This document shows positions 5,747-7,457 of a DNA stretch of 7,457 nucleotides, piece by piece (position 1 is the first letter of the stretch; each line of letters begins with the position of its first letter). The stretch comes from Dehalococcoidia bacterium (lineage in GTDB: Bacteria > Chloroflexota > Dehalococcoidia > GIF9 > UBA5629). The translations under genes and the position numbers were made by a program. The notes under the pieces were generated by a model. That model did no database searches. It was given only the letters and a program-made list of their open reading frames with translations, and had not been told where the DNA came from. The stretch is from NCBI GenBank assembly GCA_030604795.1, contig JAUVVE010000035.1, positions 1 to 7,457 on the forward strand, in the 5' to 3' direction.

Positions 5747-6754
5747 TCATTTGGAGCCGGGTGGCGATGGCTTCCGTAACGCCTTGAATGTCCCTTCAGC
5801 GCCCATACGAGATGCGATCTCTTGTGCCTCCTGGATGATGCTGTCTATTAGCTCTTTGACCGTTGGAACGTCCCGGATGAGTCCCACTACCTGACCAGCG
5901 CTGAGCATTCCTTGGTCGAGGTCTCCCGTCTCGAGAAGTCTCCGGCCTTCTTTTCCGCTGATGAAAGGTGCCAATTCCTCAATGCCGGCAGCGCGTTTCT
6001 CCATTTCCACGACTTTTTCAGAGATAGAGTTCTTCAGCAGCCGTGCGGTGTTACCAAACGACCGCAATGCCAGTAGAGTATCACGCTCGGACGCTTGCAC
6101 CAGCCATTCCTTCACCCGGGGATGAATTGGGGCTTCTTGAGTCGCCATGAAGCGGGTGCCCATATTGACCCCTTCTGCACCTAGTGCTAGAGCGGCAACC
6201 AGTCCTCGTCCGTCGCCAAAGCCCCCGGAAGCAATCACGGGGATTTCCACAGCATCGACGGTCAGAGGAATGAGGATGAGGGACGTAACATCCTCCTCGC
6301 CAGGATGGCCGGCACACTCGAAGCCGTCGATACTCACCACGTCGCAACCCAACCGCTGTGCTGTCTGTGCATAGCGGACTGCTGTGCACTTGTGTATTAC
6401 GTTTATCCCAGCAGCCTTGAGTCGCTGCACGTAAGCCTCGGGGTTCCTCCCGGCTGTTTCTACGACCTTTATCCCTGATTTCACAATCACGTCCACGTAG
6501 CCGTCCATATTGAACGGATGGAGAGTAGGCAGCAGAGTGATATTGACCCCGAAGGGTCTGTCCGTCAGTTGCCTGGTTCTCTTGATTTCGGCGGCAAGTT
6601 CCTCGGGAGAAGGGAAGGTGAGTGCCGTGAGGACACCCAGACATCCGGCGTTAGACACGGCAGCCACCAGCTCGGCCCTAGAAATCCACATCATGCCACC
6701 CTGCATTATGGGGTACTCGATGCCGAGGAGTTCAGTTATGCGTGTCCTAAACAT
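5747..6754 (-). CDS. Nitronate monooxygenase family flavoprotein
   Basis: An FMN TIM-barrel protein of the nitronate monooxygenase / 2-nitropropane dioxygenase family (the same fold as FabK enoyl reductases). Members oxidise alkyl nitronates, reduce quinones, or act on unsaturated acyl groups, so the exact substrate is open. From the second Met (335 residues) motifs are EYPIMQGGM (13-21) at the FMN site, D-x-F-E-C-A-G-H-P-G with the expected catalytic His at 150, ASGGFGDGRG (175-184) and NMGTRF (197-202) for FMN phosphate. Two ATGs are adjacent (6757 and 6754). AGGAGG (complement of 6760-6765) is two bases from the first and five from the second, so 6754 is preferred. It lies about 105 bases after a co-directional paralog and is convergent with treT. 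It has no evident link to trehalose. Confidence 0.85.
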   Translation of the reverse strand: MFRTRITELLGIEYPIMQGGMMWISRAELVAAVSNAGCLGVLTALTFPSPEELAAEIKRTRQLTDRPFGVNITLLPTLHPFNMDGYVDVIVKSGIKVVETAGRNPEAYVQRLKAAGINVIHKCTAVRYAQTAQRLGCDVVSIDGFECAGHPGEEDVTSLILIPLTVDAVEIPVIASGGFGDGRGLVAALALGAEGVNMGTRFMATQEAPIHPRVKEWLVQASERDTLLALRSFGNTARLLKNSISEKVVEMEKRAAGIEELAPFISGKEGRRLLETGDLDQGMLSAGQVVGLIRDVPTVKELIDSIIQEAQEIASRMGAEGTFKALRKPSPPGSK

Positions 6755-6759
6755 CATAT

Positions 6760-6765
6760 CCTCCT
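6760..6765 (-). promoter_or_regulatory. Ribosome binding site choosing between two adjacent ATGs
   Basis: The minus strand reads AGGAGG-AT-ATG-ATG. A two-base spacer to the first ATG is too short for efficient initiation. Five bases to the second is acceptable, so the second ATG (6754-6752) is the likely start. Confidence 0.6.
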
Positions 6766-6773
6766 GATGCTAC

Positions 6774-6802
6774 TCGTCTGCGGCTATCAAGGCCTCAGAC
6801 GA
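6774..6802. repeat. Hairpin between the two nitronate monooxygenase genes
   Basis: TCGTCTG (6774-6780) pairs perfectly with CAGACGA (6796-6802). After one C/T mismatch the stem continues as GGC (6782-6784) with GCC (6792-6794), leaving a seven-base loop. No T-run follows on the minus strand, so it is not a standard terminator. In a shared transcript it would sit just before the Shine-Dalgarno of the downstream gene and could affect mRNA processing, stability or translation. Confidence 0.45.
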
Positions 6803-6860
6803 ATCCTGGCCTGCACCTCAGTGTCGACGAGATGCGTCGGCAAAGAGCCAGTTTGAGTGG

Positions 6861-7457
6861 CTAGGAGCTGGGTGCCACAGGCTTTCGGATTGGCATGAAT
6901 GTATCTCCAGCGCCCAAGCGAGATACAATCTCTTCAGCCTCGTGGATTGTCCTGTCTATTACTTCTTTGGCAGTTGGGATATCTCGAATGAGTCCGGTCA
7001 CCTGGCCAGCAGTGAGTATTCCTTTATCCAGGTCGCCGTGCTCGACAACCTTGTAGCCCTCTTCGCCACTGATTAACGGCGCCAGTTGTTCCAGGGTGGC
7101 ACCTTGCTTCTCCATCTCCGCCACCTTTTCGGCGAGCGGATTCCTTATCGCCCTCTGCGTATTGCGCAATGAGCGCTGTATCAGCATTGTGTCACGCTCT
7201 GATGCTCGCACCAGCCATTCCTTCACCCGAGCATGAACGACAGCTTCCTGGGTCGCCATAAAGCGAGTACCCATGTTGACCGCTTCTGCACCAAGTGCCA
7301 GAGCGGCGACAAGACCTCGCCCGTCACCGAAGCCACCTGAAGCGATCACGGGGATTTCTACAGCATCAACAGTTAACGGGACCAGGATGAGCGAGGTAAC
7401 ATCGTCCTCACCGGGAAATCCGGCACACTCGAAACCATCGATACTCACGGCGTCACA
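6861..7457 (-). CDS. Nitronate monooxygenase family paralog, C-terminal part (cut by right edge)
   Basis: The frame is open from the window edge to a TAG (complement of 6861-6863), 198 codons starting C-D-A-V-S-I-D-G-F-E. It aligns without gaps or nearly so to the last 60% of the downstream gene at roughly 70-75% identity by eye. It includes ASGGFGDGRG, NMGTRF and the shared C-terminal helices. The clear difference is C-A-G-F-P-G where the paralog has C-A-G-H-P-G: the expected catalytic His is Phe (codon complement of 7416-7418). FMN-binding motifs are kept, so it probably still binds flavin but may have a changed or lost reaction. The GTG at 7448 is internal; by comparison the true start lies about 137 codons before the edge codon, outside the window. 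It is probably co-transcribed with the following gene as a tandem duplicate. Confidence 0.85.
   Translation of the reverse strand, partial: CDAVSIDGFECAGFPGEDDVTSLILVPLTVDAVEIPVIASGGFGDGRGLVAALALGAEAVNMGTRFMATQEAVVHARVKEWLVRASERDTMLIQRSLRNTQRAIRNPLAEKVAEMEKQGATLEQLAPLISGEEGYKVVEHGDLDKGILTAGQVTGLIRDIPTAKEVIDRTIHEAEEIVSRLGAGDTFMPIRKPVAPSS

Noticed and set aside
6081..6644. 187-codon minus-strand open frame inside the nitronate monooxygenase gene
   Set aside because: It is the same strand in a shifted frame, rich in Arg/Ser/Cys, and lies wholly within a gene with intact FMN motifs.
1..7457. CRISPR arrays, insertion sequences, tRNA or rRNA genes
   Set aside because: No regularly spaced repeats, transposase motifs, terminal inverted repeats, tRNA T-loop signatures or rRNA segments were seen on either strand.

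Overview
The window looks like bacterial chromosome of moderate G+C. Shine-Dalgarno sequences are clear, TTG and GTG starts are common, and AGG/AGA arginine codons are frequent. An acyl-CoA dehydrogenase plus tandem nitronate monooxygenase paralogs around a trehalose operon fits an uncultured Chloroflexota (Dehalococcoidia-like) genome. That placement rests on gene content remembered from such genomes and is only a weak inference; no rRNA or other phylogenetic marker is present.

Layout. (1) Positions 1-83, minus strand: the first 27 codons of an acyl-CoA dehydrogenase gene that runs off the left edge. (2) About 84-733: an intergenic stretch of roughly 650 bases. It holds a short minus-strand fragment resembling the end of a hotdog thioesterase, several small inverted repeats, a perfect 18-bp palindrome (658-675), and a strong sigma-70-type promoter (-10 TATAAT at 709-714). 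(3) 746-5677, plus strand: a tight four-gene operon, otsA - otsB - mscS fusion - treT, with gaps of 14, 23 and 11 bases. (4) 5678-5746: a short gap between convergent genes with terminator-like structure. (5) 5747-7457, minus strand: two tandem nitronate monooxygenase paralogs, the upstream one cut by the right edge.

How it works together. OtsA and OtsB make trehalose from UDP-glucose and glucose-6-phosphate by way of trehalose-6-phosphate. TreT joins (or, in reverse, splits) NDP-glucose and glucose to and from trehalose. Between them lies an MscS-type channel. Its usual C-terminal cytoplasmic domain is replaced by a duplicated soluble domain resembling the uncharacterised DUF5752 family. The operon therefore appears to combine two trehalose routes with a membrane-tension valve: a solute synthesis and release module for osmotic stress. 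The fused channel is the most novel item. Second is the downstream-positioned but transcriptionally upstream nitronate monooxygenase paralog, in which the expected catalytic histidine is phenylalanine.
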